NCBI GenBank assembly: GCA_014801225.1
Contig: JAAVEO010000009.1
Location: 167,237-231,236, forward strand
Reading direction: 5' to 3'
DNA length: 64,000 nucleotides
Origin: Bacteroides sp.
GTDB lineage: Bacteria; Bacteroidota; Bacteroidia; Bacteroidales; Muribaculaceae
In this document: piece after piece, positions 53,216 to 61,385 of the stretch
Numbering within the stretch: the first letter of the stretch is position 1
Layout of the letters: every line of letters starts with the position of its first letter
The notes under the pieces: generated by a model
The model's database searches: none
Told to the model about the DNA's origin: nothing
Seen by the model: only the letters and a program-made list of their open reading frames with translations
Translations under genes and position numbers: made by a program

Positions 53216-53570
53216 AAGACTGTGAAAAATCGCGATGGATTCGCTTGGTCGGGTAGGGTGGTGCCGTCCGGTTTTACTTACCCTTGAAAAATTTTATCAT
53301 CGCCTCGTGAAAATCTATCACTTTCAGATGCTGAAATTCCTCCGATGAATCGGGCGAAATAAGCATGGTGTCAAAACAAAATTATCATCGCTGTTAGAAA
53401 AAATATCACAGTGAGTAATAATTTTTATCACTGAGCAATCTGAAAAAGGCAATTTGAAGGGTGGTCGCGGCGTTCTTAATATAATGCCATGGTCGCTATG
53501 TATAGCCCGCGTATTCGATTATTCACTCATCCGTCTGTTGTATCATTTGAATTATCTTTTGTCAGAATAT
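53216..53570. other. uvrC upstream region with a cluster of TATCA motifs
   Basis: No gene is seen. Five copies of a (T/A)TATCA(T/C) motif after A/T runs occur at about 53293, 53314, 53380, 53403 and 53424, all in the same orientation. The last two also form a stem (CAGTGA at about 53409 with TCACTG at about 53429). The motif is not a DnaA box or any operator I recognise. A longer uvrC frame begins at 53454 but its extra residues are not UvrC-like. Confidence 0.45.
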
Positions 53571-55616
53571 ATGAATCCCCTCGATAATACCACTCCCGAA
53601 TTATCTTCCGTGCCCTCTGCCTCGGATTCTTCGGCGCAGGCGTCCGATACTATAAATGAATCCGAACCGATGCAAGACTCCGAGGCTGTGCAGGCGTCCG
53701 AGTCCATGAATGTGGAATCGTTGATGGCGAATATAGGGCGCTCTATCAATGGCCACGCCGCCTTTCCTATTGAGATTACTCCCGACCGCACTAAGGAGGA
53801 TATCTTCAACAATCGTCCCGGTAAATCTCTACGCGAGAAAATACTCGGTCTTCCGGAATCTCCCGGCGTCTATATGTATATCGATAAAAATGGTGAAGTG
53901 ATATACGTGGGGAAGGCGAAGGTGCTCAAACGTCGCGTCACATCCTACTTCAATCGTCGCCACGATGCCTTGCGCACAAATCTTATGGTGCGAAATATCG
54001 TGGATATGCGTTTCATCGTGGTGCCCACAGAGCAAGACGCTCTTAATCTGGAGAACGCTATGATCAAGGAGTATCAGCCCAGATATAATGTTCTCCTAAA
54101 GGATGATAAATCCTACCCCTGGATTGTAGTGACCAAAGAACTGTTCCCGCGTGTCTACATGACACGGACAAAAGATGAGCCGGGACGCTACTACGGACCC
54201 TACACTAATGTGCAATCGGCTCGTGTCGTACTCGATCTCATTCGCGAGATATATCCTCTGCGGAGTTGTCGCCACGCTCTTGAAGAGAAGGGGATAGCCC
54301 GCAATAAATATCGTCTCTGCCTTGACTATCATATAGGGAAATGCGGCGGCGCATGTCGCGGTCTTATTTCTCCCGAAGCCTACGGGGAGCATGTGGCGAG
54401 AGTGCGCCAGATTCTCAACGGTGACACCGTGGAACTTGAACGCCACCTCCTTTCCGAGATGGAACGTCTTAGCGAAGAATGGCGCTTCGAAGAGGCTCAG
54501 GAGGTGAAGATGAAATATGAGGCCGTGAAACGCTACAACTCGAAAAGCGTCATTGTCTCCGCCGATTCGGAGGATGCCGATATGTTTGCCTATGTGGAAG
54601 AGGATGATATCGCTGTGGTCAACTTTATGCATCTTCATCGCGGAGCCGTGGTGCAGAGTCTTAATATGGAATTCCGCCGACGCCTTGCCGAGACCTCCGA
54701 AGAGATCCTCTCCATGGCCATAGGGGAGATTTCCAAGCGATTTGATCGGGAATTTTTACAGGTGATAGTTCCATTCGAGCCTGATGTGGAATTCAGGGGA
54801 GTGGAGTTTGTGGTGCCGAAACGCGGCGACAAGAAGAAGATTCTCGATGTCGGGGAGAAGAACGCCCACCAGTATCTCGCCGACCGACGCAAGATGATCG
54901 AGAAGATGAATCCGGAAAAGGGAGTGGAAGAACTGATGGAGCGGATGAAGAGTGATTTTCGTCTAAATGTTCAGCCCCGCCATATAGAATGTTTCGATAA
55001 CTCCAATATCCAGGGCACCAACCCCGTGGCCAGTTGCGTGGTATTCCGCGACGGCAAACCGTGTAAGCGCGATTATCGCCATTTCTGCATCAAGACCGTA
55101 GAAGGCCCCGACGACTTTGCCTCCATGAAGGAGGTGCTTCATCGTCGCTACTCCCGCATGATGGCCGAAGGCGAACCGCTCCCGCAGTTGGTGGTTGTCG
55201 ACGGTGGGAAAGGTCAGCTCAGCGCTGCGGTGGAAGCTTTCGAAGAGATGGGCATCAGGGGAGAAGTGGCCCTCGTCGGTATCGCCAAGCGCCTTGAGGA
55301 GATATATTTCCCCGGTGATACTCTGCCGCTCTATATAGATAAAAAGAGCAGGTCGCTGCAGGTGGTGCAAGCTCTTCGAGATGAGGCCCACCGCTTCGGA
55401 ATTACCCATCATCGGTTGCGCCGTTCGAAGGGACAAGTATCCAGCGAACTTGATTCCATCAAGGGTATCGGCCCCGCCACAGCCAAAACCCTCATGCTCC
55501 GTTTCAAGAGTGTGAAGCGCATACGCGAGGCCTCGCTCGATGCTATCGCCGCCGAGATTGGAAAGGCTAAAGCGATGCTCATCTATGCCCATTTTCATCC
55601 CGGAATTGAAAAATAG
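53571..55616 (+). CDS. uvrC: Excinuclease ABC subunit C with N-terminal low-complexity extension
   Basis: 681 residues from ATG 53571 against about 600 in the family. The first 80 residues are rich in Ser, Glu, Asp and Met (DSSAQASDTINESEPMQD) and precede the GIY-YIG domain (SPGVYMYIDKNGEVIYVGKA near residue 98). A UVR segment, the RNase H-like nuclease domain (HIECFDNSNIQGTNPVAS and VVVDGGKGQLSAA) and helix-hairpin-helix motifs (LDSIKGIGPATAKTLM) follow. It makes both incisions in nucleotide excision repair. The start after the extension could also be internal. Confidence 0.93.
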   Translation: MNPLDNTTPELSSVPSASDSSAQASDTINESEPMQDSEAVQASESMNVESLMANIGRSINGHAAFPIEITPDRTKEDIFNNRPGKSLREKILGLPESPGVYMYIDKNGEVIYVGKAKVLKRRVTSYFNRRHDALRTNLMVRNIVDMRFIVVPTEQDALNLENAMIKEYQPRYNVLLKDDKSYPWIVVTKELFPRVYMTRTKDEPGRYYGPYTNVQSARVVLDLIREIYPLRSCRHALEEKGIARNKYRLCLDYHIGKCGGACRGLISPEAYGEHVARVRQILNGDTVELERHLLSEMERLSEEWRFEEAQEVKMKYEAVKRYNSKSVIVSADSEDADMFAYVEEDDIAVVNFMHLHRGAVVQSLNMEFRRRLAETSEEILSMAIGEISKRFDREFLQVIVPFEPDVEFRGVEFVVPKRGDKKKILDVGEKNAHQYLADRRKMIEKMNPEKGVEELMERMKSDFRLNVQPRHIECFDNSNIQGTNPVASCVVFRDGKPCKRDYRHFCIKTVEGPDDFASMKEVLHRRYSRMMAEGEPLPQLVVVDGGKGQLSAAVEAFEEMGIRGEVALVGIAKRLEEIYFPGDTLPLYIDKKSRSLQVVQALRDEAHRFGITHHRLRRSKGQVSSELDSIKGIGPATAKTLMLRFKSVKRIREASLDAIAAEIGKAKAMLIYAHFHPGIEK

Positions 55617-55755
55617 GGGAGTCTGCTCACCACAAAACAGCCACAGTCTGCGTTATAGATAGAAAGAGACACTTCAAGGCCTCTCAATGCAGAGGCAAAG
55701 TTGGCTGAACATAACAACTATCATCAATCAGAAATTAAAAAGTATATAACCATAT

Positions 55756-58017
55756 ATGAGTAAAAAAGAAACAACCCCGACTTCTTCGAAGCGTATGCGC
55801 AAGAAGGAGTTGCAGGAAAAGATAATGTCTTTCCTCGACAAAGAAAAGAAACAGTCGTTCAACTATAAGCAGATATCCCACGCTATCGGCGCGGAGCATC
55901 CCGCAAATCGCCTCGACGTAATCAATCTTCTCGACGAGCTTACCGCCGCCGACGAGATCCTTGAAGTGAGCCTCGGTCGCTATAAGGCCAAGGCCAACCG
56001 AGGCACCGAGAATATCGGATACTTCGTGCGTCGCAGCACAGGCCGCAATGCTGTCGTAATCGACGATGAGCAGATCATGGTGGCCGAGCGAAATTCGATG
56101 CATGCCCTCAACGGCGATAAGGTGAGGGTAGAGGTATCCGCCTCCCGCCGTGGTCAGGAACCGGAAGCCAAGGTAATCGAGATTATCGAACCGAAGGAGC
56201 AGGTATTCATCGGCACTCTGAATGTAGAGAAGAACTATGCCGCCCTCGTGACCGACTCCAAATTCCTCGCCGCCGATATCGTTATCCCCCGTTCCAAACT
56301 AAAAGGGGGGAAGACCGGTGACAAGGCTATCGCGCGTATCACCGTATGGCGCGATGACGAGAAGAACCCCCGTGGTGAGGTAGTGGACATCCTCGGTCGC
56401 AAGGGTGAGAACACGGCCGAGATGCACGCCATCCTCGCCGAGTTCGGACTTCCCTACAAGTATCCCGAGAATGTGGAGAAGGCTGCCGATAAGATCACGG
56501 CCGGTATCACTCCCGAGGAGATTGCCAAGCGTGAGGACTTCCGTGGCGTCACCACTTTCACCATCGACCCTCGCGATGCCAAGGACTTCGACGACGCCCT
56601 CTCCATCCGCCAGCTTGCCAACGGCAACTGGGAGGTGGGTGTGCATATCGCCGACGTTACCCATTACGTCCGTCCCGGCAGCATAATCGACAAGGAAGCG
56701 CAGAGCCGCGCCACGAGTGTCTATCTCGTTGACCGCACTATCCCCATGCTTCCCGAGCACCTCTCCAACGGTATCTGCTCCCTGCGTCCCAATGAGGAGA
56801 AACTGACATTCTCAGCTATCTTCGAGTTGGATTCCAAAGCCAATGTCGTCAACTATCGTATCGGACGCACCGTCATCTGTTCCGACCGCCGCTTTACGTA
56901 TGAGGAGGCCCAGAAGATTATCGAGACCGGCGAGGGCGACTTCGCACGCGAGGTTAACGTGCTCAACGATCTTGCTCAGCAGCTGCGCCGCCGTCGTTAC
57001 GATGCCGGTGCCCTGGAATTCGACCGTGCTGAGGTGCGCTTCGACATCGATAAGGAGGGACGCCCCGTAAGCGTCTACTTCAAAGAATCGAAAGAGGCCA
57101 ATAAACTCATCGAGGAGTTCATGCTCCTCGCCAACCTTACCGTAGCTGAATCCATCGGAAAGGTGGCCAACGGTAAGAAGGCCAAATCGTTTGTATATCG
57201 CGTTCACGATAATCCGGACCCCGAGAAGATCAGCAACTTCTCCATGATCGCCTCCCGCTTCGGCTATAAGATCAATGCCGACGGACGTGCGCGTGAGGTC
57301 AACAAGAGTCTCAACCGTCTCCTGAAGGATGTGAAAGGGAAAGGGGAGGAGAATATGCTCTCCATGCTCGCTATCCGCTCTATGGCGAAGGCGGTCTACA
57401 CCACCGACAATATCGGCCACTACGGCCTCGCCCTCGAATATTATACCCACTTCACATCGCCTATACGCCGTTACCCCGATATGATGGTGCATCGCCTTCT
57501 GGCGAAGTATGCAGAGGGTGCCCGCAGTGCCGACAAGAATAAGCTTGACGACCAGTGCAAGCACTCCTCCGATATGGAGCAGCTCGCCTCCAATGCCGAG
57601 CGTGCCTCTATCCGCTATAAGCAGGTGGAATTCATGCGTGACCGTCTCGGTCAGGTCTTCGAAGGCGTCATCTCCGGTGTGACTGAATGGGGCTTCTATG
57701 TAGAGCTCGACGAGAATATGTGCGAGGGTCTCGTGCCCGTACGCGATCTTGCCGACGACTACTATGACCTCGATGAAAAGAACTATTGTCTCATCGGACG
57801 CACCCATCACAACCGCTATACACTCGGCGACCGCGTGAAGGTGCAGGTAGCCCGCGCCGATCTTGAGCGAAAGCAGCTCGATTTCGCCCTTGTGGACGAT
57901 ATGGGGAATCCCAACAAACCGCTCGAACAGCGCCACGGCAAAGGAGGTGGCCGAAATAATCCCAACCCTAAGCAGAAACGCCGCGGACACGGCGGCAACA
58001 AGCGTCGACAGAAATGA
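55756..58017 (+). CDS. rnr: Ribonuclease R
   Basis: 753 residues. Order: helix-turn-helix-like N-terminus (QSFNYKQISHAIG), two cold-shock domains, RNB catalytic domain with TFTIDPRDAKDFDDALSI near residue 275 carrying the metal-binding Asp cluster, HFTSPIRRYPDMMVHRLL near 570, an S1 domain (FEGVISGVTEWGFYVEL) and a basic Lys/Arg/Gly tail. It is a 3'-5' exoribonuclease that degrades structured RNA. A small hairpin (55679-55696) lies in its leader. The stop overlaps the next ATG as ATGA. Confidence 0.95.
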   Translation: MSKKETTPTSSKRMRKKELQEKIMSFLDKEKKQSFNYKQISHAIGAEHPANRLDVINLLDELTAADEILEVSLGRYKAKANRGTENIGYFVRRSTGRNAVVIDDEQIMVAERNSMHALNGDKVRVEVSASRRGQEPEAKVIEIIEPKEQVFIGTLNVEKNYAALVTDSKFLAADIVIPRSKLKGGKTGDKAIARITVWRDDEKNPRGEVVDILGRKGENTAEMHAILAEFGLPYKYPENVEKAADKITAGITPEEIAKREDFRGVTTFTIDPRDAKDFDDALSIRQLANGNWEVGVHIADVTHYVRPGSIIDKEAQSRATSVYLVDRTIPMLPEHLSNGICSLRPNEEKLTFSAIFELDSKANVVNYRIGRTVICSDRRFTYEEAQKIIETGEGDFAREVNVLNDLAQQLRRRRYDAGALEFDRAEVRFDIDKEGRPVSVYFKESKEANKLIEEFMLLANLTVAESIGKVANGKKAKSFVYRVHDNPDPEKISNFSMIASRFGYKINADGRAREVNKSLNRLLKDVKGKGEENMLSMLAIRSMAKAVYTTDNIGHYGLALEYYTHFTSPIRRYPDMMVHRLLAKYAEGARSADKNKLDDQCKHSSDMEQLASNAERASIRYKQVEFMRDRLGQVFEGVISGVTEWGFYVELDENMCEGLVPVRDLADDYYDLDEKNYCLIGRTHHNRYTLGDRVKVQVARADLERKQLDFALVDDMGNPNKPLEQRHGKGGGRNNPNPKQKRRGHGGNKRRQK

Positions 58018-60335
58018 CCGTAAGACATTCATTCCTTCTTGGGCTCCTCTCTTTGAGTGGGGCCCTTGTGGCATCACCCCGCACTGTGGTTGCCACCGAT
58101 ACTTATTCCTGGGACGGCGATACTATTCGCCAAGGTGAGTTCAAGGCTTGGGCCGTATCCCCGGAGCATATCCGATCCGACTATAAAGGGCGTCCCGGAT
58201 ATTTCATGCCCGTGGAGCAGACCTGGCAGCGTCGCAACGATATCTCCTCCTATCCCGTGCTTAAAGACTCCAACGGCCTCCTGCAGGCTGTCTACAACAT
58301 GGGGCTTGACGAGATGGTGAACGCTGTCGAACCTGACACCACCCTGCGCACCGGCAAAGAATGGGCCGGCGTCTGGACCCGCGATGTCAGCTATTCCATA
58401 ATCCTCTCCATGGCCGCCCTGCAGCCTGAGGCTTCGATGATATCCCTCCTTCGGAAAGTAAACCCCGAAGGGCAGATAATTCAGGACACCGGTTCCGGCG
58501 GTGCCTGGCCTGTCAGCACCGACCGCATGATATGGGTGGTGGCCGCATGGGAGGTGTATAAGGTGACGGGCTCACGCTCGTGGCTTGAGAAAGTATATCC
58601 CGTAGCCTTGCGATCCTTTGAGAAGGATGAGGCCAATGTGATGAGCCCGGACGGACTCGTGAAAGGAGAGACTTCCTTCATCGACTGGCGTGAACAGAGT
58701 TATCCCAAATGGATGCAGACTGTCGATATATCTCAAAGCGAGGCTTTCGGCACCAACGCTCTCTATTGCGCCGCTCTGAAATGTCTGGCGCAGATGGCCG
58801 AGACTCTCGGCCATAAGAAAGTGGCCGCCGTTTATAATGAGAAAGCCGCTGCCTTGGCCTCAGCTATCGACCGTAAGTTCTGGCTCGATGATAAAGGGCA
58901 TCACGCCATGTTCTCCTATGGGTATGACAATCGTCTGCTCAATCCCCGCTCCGAGACTCTCGGCGAAGCGATCGCCGTGCTCTATGATGTCACTCCCGCC
59001 GAGAAGGTAGCGGTGGTGTCGCGCAGTATGCCTCAGACCCCTTGGGGTGCCCCCGTGTTCTTCCCGCAGATATCCGATATGCCGAGCTATCACAACAACG
59101 CCCTATGGCCCTTCGTGGCCTCCTATTGGGCCATCGCGCAGGCAAAGGCCGGGAATGAGCAGGGTTTCCTGGAAGGTCTCGGTTCGGTGATACGTCCGGC
59201 CGCTCTCTTCGCCACTAACAAAGAGAATCTGAATGTCGACAACGGCGACTACTTCACAGAGCTCAACTCCTCCAATATGCTCTGGAGCCTCTCGGGCAAT
59301 CTGGCCCTTACTCAGAGAGTGCTCTTCGGTATAGAGTTCGAGAAGGATGGTCTGCGTATCTCTCCCTTTGTGCCGGAGGTATTGGCCGACACTCGCACCC
59401 TCTCCAATTTCCCTTACCGCGGAGCTCGCCTCAATATCACTGTCGAGGGGTATGGCGATCGTGTGGAACAACTTACGCTCAATGGTAAGAAGCTCGACCC
59501 CTCGGCCGTCATTCCGGCATCGGCATTGCGCCGGGGAGGTGATATCGTAGTGAAGATGAACAGTCGTCCTATCGCCCCTATGGAAGTGAATCATACTCCC
59601 AACGTGAAGGCCCCGCTCACTCCTGTGGTGTGGCTGGAGGTGGATCCGACTGTGGCCGGAAATGTGGCGACCGCTCAGACCTCTCTCAATCCTCTGTTGC
59701 TCTCTTGGCAACCGATAGAGTATATCGGCGAGTATGTGGTCTATAAGAACGGAGAGGAAGCCGGCCGCACCCGGCAGACCTCCTGGCCCGCTTCCGAAGA
59801 AGCAGTGTGGCAGGTAGTAGGGGTTAGCTCCGACGGTGTGCCCTCGTTCGCTTCGCGTCCCGTCTCCACACGTCGGGAGATCCATACTCAGCTCCCGGGA
59901 GAGAAAGCGGAAGGTGTTTCTCTTTCCTCTCCGGAAGTATCATATCAACCCTCGGAGGAGATTGGAGGGTATCGCGGCTCCGGATATGTCTCCACCGATC
60001 ATAAGCATCCCCGTATCGAGGCGGAAGTAAAAGTACCTGAGGCGGGCGAGTATGACATCGTGATCCGCTATGCCAACGGCAACGGTCCCGTCAACACCGA
60101 GAACAAATGTGCCGTGCGCACGCTGCTCGTGAATGGTGAGAAGGCCGGCACCGTTGTTTTGCCGCAGCGAGGAGTAGCCAACTGGTCAGACTGGGGTCTG
60201 ACCAATAGTATTCGCGTACGTCTTGAAAATGGCGTAAATACGATCGCTCTTCTTCTCGCTCCCGAAAATGAGAATATGAATCTTAATACGAATCATGCCC
60301 TCATCGATGAAATAATCGTGACTCCCGCAAAATGA
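58014..60335 (+). CDS. Secreted (alpha/alpha)6-barrel glycoside hydrolase-like protein with CBM-like C-terminus
   Basis: 773 residues with a signal peptide (FLLGLLSLSGALVASP). Residues about 85-470 look like a six-hairpin glycosidase: GVWTRDVSYSIILSMA near 121, SGGAWPVSTDRMIWVVAAWEVYK near 165, SYHNNALWPFVASYWA near 362 and ELNSSNMLWSLSG near 420. GVWTRD resembles GH63/glucosidase-like and glycogen-debranching relatives, and an Asp and Glu are available for catalysis. About 560-630 may be Fn3-like; about 640-773 resembles a CBM6/35-type module (AGEYDIVIRYANGNG). The exact family and substrate are uncertain. It is translationally coupled to rnr. Confidence 0.78.
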   Translation: MTVRHSFLLGLLSLSGALVASPRTVVATDTYSWDGDTIRQGEFKAWAVSPEHIRSDYKGRPGYFMPVEQTWQRRNDISSYPVLKDSNGLLQAVYNMGLDEMVNAVEPDTTLRTGKEWAGVWTRDVSYSIILSMAALQPEASMISLLRKVNPEGQIIQDTGSGGAWPVSTDRMIWVVAAWEVYKVTGSRSWLEKVYPVALRSFEKDEANVMSPDGLVKGETSFIDWREQSYPKWMQTVDISQSEAFGTNALYCAALKCLAQMAETLGHKKVAAVYNEKAAALASAIDRKFWLDDKGHHAMFSYGYDNRLLNPRSETLGEAIAVLYDVTPAEKVAVVSRSMPQTPWGAPVFFPQISDMPSYHNNALWPFVASYWAIAQAKAGNEQGFLEGLGSVIRPAALFATNKENLNVDNGDYFTELNSSNMLWSLSGNLALTQRVLFGIEFEKDGLRISPFVPEVLADTRTLSNFPYRGARLNITVEGYGDRVEQLTLNGKKLDPSAVIPASALRRGGDIVVKMNSRPIAPMEVNHTPNVKAPLTPVVWLEVDPTVAGNVATAQTSLNPLLLSWQPIEYIGEYVVYKNGEEAGRTRQTSWPASEEAVWQVVGVSSDGVPSFASRPVSTRREIHTQLPGEKAEGVSLSSPEVSYQPSEEIGGYRGSGYVSTDHKHPRIEAEVKVPEAGEYDIVIRYANGNGPVNTENKCAVRTLLVNGEKAGTVVLPQRGVANWSDWGLTNSIRVRLENGVNTIALLLAPENENMNLNTNHALIDEIIVTPAK

Positions 60336-60418
60336 TTCTTTCGTAGAGCTCCTGTAAAATCTTTTCAGGGAGTCCGTAAAGCGGCGATTTGCGCAATAGC
60401 ATTTTGCCAACCGTCAAG

Positions 60419-60458
60419 ATGCAGAAATCGGCAGGGGAGACCCCTCCGATTTCTGCAT
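60419..60458 (+). terminator. Long hairpin after the glycosidase gene
   Basis: 13-bp arms (60419-60431 and 60446-60458) enclose a second short GGGG/CCCC stem. It lies 84 nt past the stop. The downstream run is A-rich, not T-rich, on the plus strand, so rho-independent termination is uncertain. Confidence 0.5.
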
Positions 60459-60554
60459 AAATATTAAAAAAGGGGATTTTGATAGGTCAAACCATATCCG
60501 TACCGGGCAAAAACGGGTTAATTTGTTAAAATTTGTAAAAAAGACATGGAAAAA

Positions 60555-60586
60555 TTTGTGGGGTATGGAAAAAGGTTGTAATTTTG
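60555..60586 (+). promoter_or_regulatory. Promoter of the SRP RNA/tRNA-Thr unit
   Basis: TTTG (60555-60558), 20-nt spacer, TAATTTTG (60579-60586), an exact consensus match. The predicted start at G60591 coincides with the 5' end of the SRP RNA. Confidence 0.82.
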
Positions 60587-60590
60587 CAGC

Positions 60591-60688
60591 GGGTGAGTCC
60601 TACACGAGTAGCTTGCCATGAATCCCCCAGGTCTTGATCGAAGCAAGGGTAATGGTTTGAGCACTGCGATGTGGGTCGCTCTCCCACC
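60591..60688 (+). ncRNA. ffs: Signal recognition particle RNA (small bacterial 4.5S type)
   Basis: About 98 nt. The SRP core CCCCCAGGTC...CGAAGCAAGGGTAATGG (60624-60655) has the conserved asymmetric and symmetric loops that bind Ffh, with CCAT/ATGG and CCC/GGG stems around it. GAGCACTGCGATGTGGG matches the distal conserved part, and the ends pair (GGGTGAG with CTCTCCCACC). It directs nascent membrane and secretory proteins to FtsY. The apical loop reads TTGAT(C) instead of the usual GGAA. It directly precedes tRNA-Thr. Confidence 0.85.
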
Positions 60689-60689
60689 T

Positions 60690-60763
60690 GCCTCTTTAGC
60701 TCAGTTGGCCAGAGCACGTGATTTGTAATCTCGGGGTCGTTGGTTCGAATCCGACAAGAGGCT
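60690..60763 (+). tRNA. tRNA-Thr (anticodon TGT)
   Basis: 74 nt. Acceptor GCCTCTT pairs with AAGAGGC, the T arm GTTGG-TTCGAAT-CCGAC is perfect and the D arm GCTC/GAGC is in place. The anticodon loop TTTGTAA gives TGT, for threonine. One T-T mismatch sits in the middle of the anticodon stem (CGTGA/TCTCG). CCA is not encoded. It begins 1-2 nt after the end of the SRP RNA. Confidence 0.95.
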
Positions 60764-60767
60764 CAAG

Positions 60768-60799
60768 ATGCTGCTTGCAGCATAGCGTTGAATGTTTTT
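60768..60799 (+). terminator. Weak hairpin after tRNA-Thr
   Basis: ATGCTG (60768-60773) and CAGCAT (60778-60783) with a 4-nt loop, then a T-run at about 60795-60799. The distance to the T-run makes it a weak candidate. Confidence 0.4.
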
Positions 60800-60913
60800 C
60801 ATAATTTTGTTTTGGCGGCGTGTTTAGTGATAAGCATGCCGTTTTTTTTATACCCCTTCCGCAACTTCCCCTCCACAATACTCCCCGCCTCACGCGCCGG
60901 CTAAATTTAAAAG

Positions 60914-60954
60914 ATCTGCGCCCGATCCGCGGGCTCAATCTGCGGAGATCTGCG
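60914..60954. repeat. Cluster of ATCTGCG heptamers in intergenic DNA
   Basis: Four ATC(T/C)GCG heptamers start at 60914, 60925, 60938 and 60948. They lie in the 620-nt gap between tRNA-Thr and the next gene (60764-61385), which otherwise holds a hairpin, an inverted repeat copy at 61028 and a promoter at 61260. No gene is convincing in this gap. Confidence 0.6.
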
Positions 60955-61027
60955 ATCAAAAAATTCGCGATTGGCGAGGTGATTTCCACAATACCCGCCG
61001 CAAACGGATACGACGGGGATAATATCA

Positions 61028-61057
61028 CCGGCATCGGTCGCGACAGGTGGCGAACCC
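61028..61057 (+). repeat. Inverted repeat copy A
   Basis: About 25 nt beginning CGGCATCGGTCGCGACAGGT and continuing GGCGA. It matches the reverse complement of the window's last bases (copy B) with about three differences. Confidence 0.65.
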
Positions 61058-61259
61058 TACGTATGCTATCGGAAATAAATTGGGGGAATTTCCGTGTGAA
61101 AAAACTTTTTGCTATGGATATGGCTGTGAATCAGGTTTTTATTTGGATGGATTGGGTTGAAATAGGTGGGGTCGGATGAAAACGGTAGCAAATTGTCATA
61201 AAAAGGAGATTTGGGAATACTTAGGCGAAGAAATATTGATTAAAATAAATTCACAATTA

Positions 61260-61291
61260 TTTGGAAGGGCGGGGAATTGTTGCTAACTTTG
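61260..61291 (+). promoter_or_regulatory. Promoter of the large secreted protein gene
   Basis: TTTG (61260-61263), 20-nt spacer, TAACTTTG (61284-61291), an exact consensus match. It gives a leader of about 90 nt before the ATG at 61386; a 19-codon frame starts at 61301 within it. Confidence 0.8.
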
Positions 61292-61385
61292 AGGGCAACA
61301 ATGGCACATACGAACCATTTATTCCGAATCTTTCAATATAGAAGAGAAAAACAGATATAAATTTCACATATAAACACAATCGCTT

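Noticed and set aside
53454-53570. Extra 39 codons upstream of the chosen uvrC start
   Set aside because: Non-UvrC sequence overlapping the intergenic motif region; the ATG at 53571 is more likely.
56812-58077. Long minus-strand open frame of 421 codons opposite rnr
   Set aside because: It is fully antisense to a well-supported RNase R gene. Codon bias of the real gene keeps the opposite frame open, and the translation has no domain.
59103-59885. Minus-strand frame of 260 codons opposite the glycosidase gene
   Set aside because: Shadow of a clear coding gene; no start context or domain.
60696-61034. Minus-strand frame across tRNA-Thr ending in a GFEPTTPRLQ-like peptide
   Set aside because: That peptide is the well-known false translation of tRNA antisense DNA.
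60820-61179. Plus-strand frame of 119 codons in the tRNA to secreted-protein gap
   Set aside because: Runs through the heptamer cluster and repeat copy A, has odd composition and no domain; the region looks non-coding.
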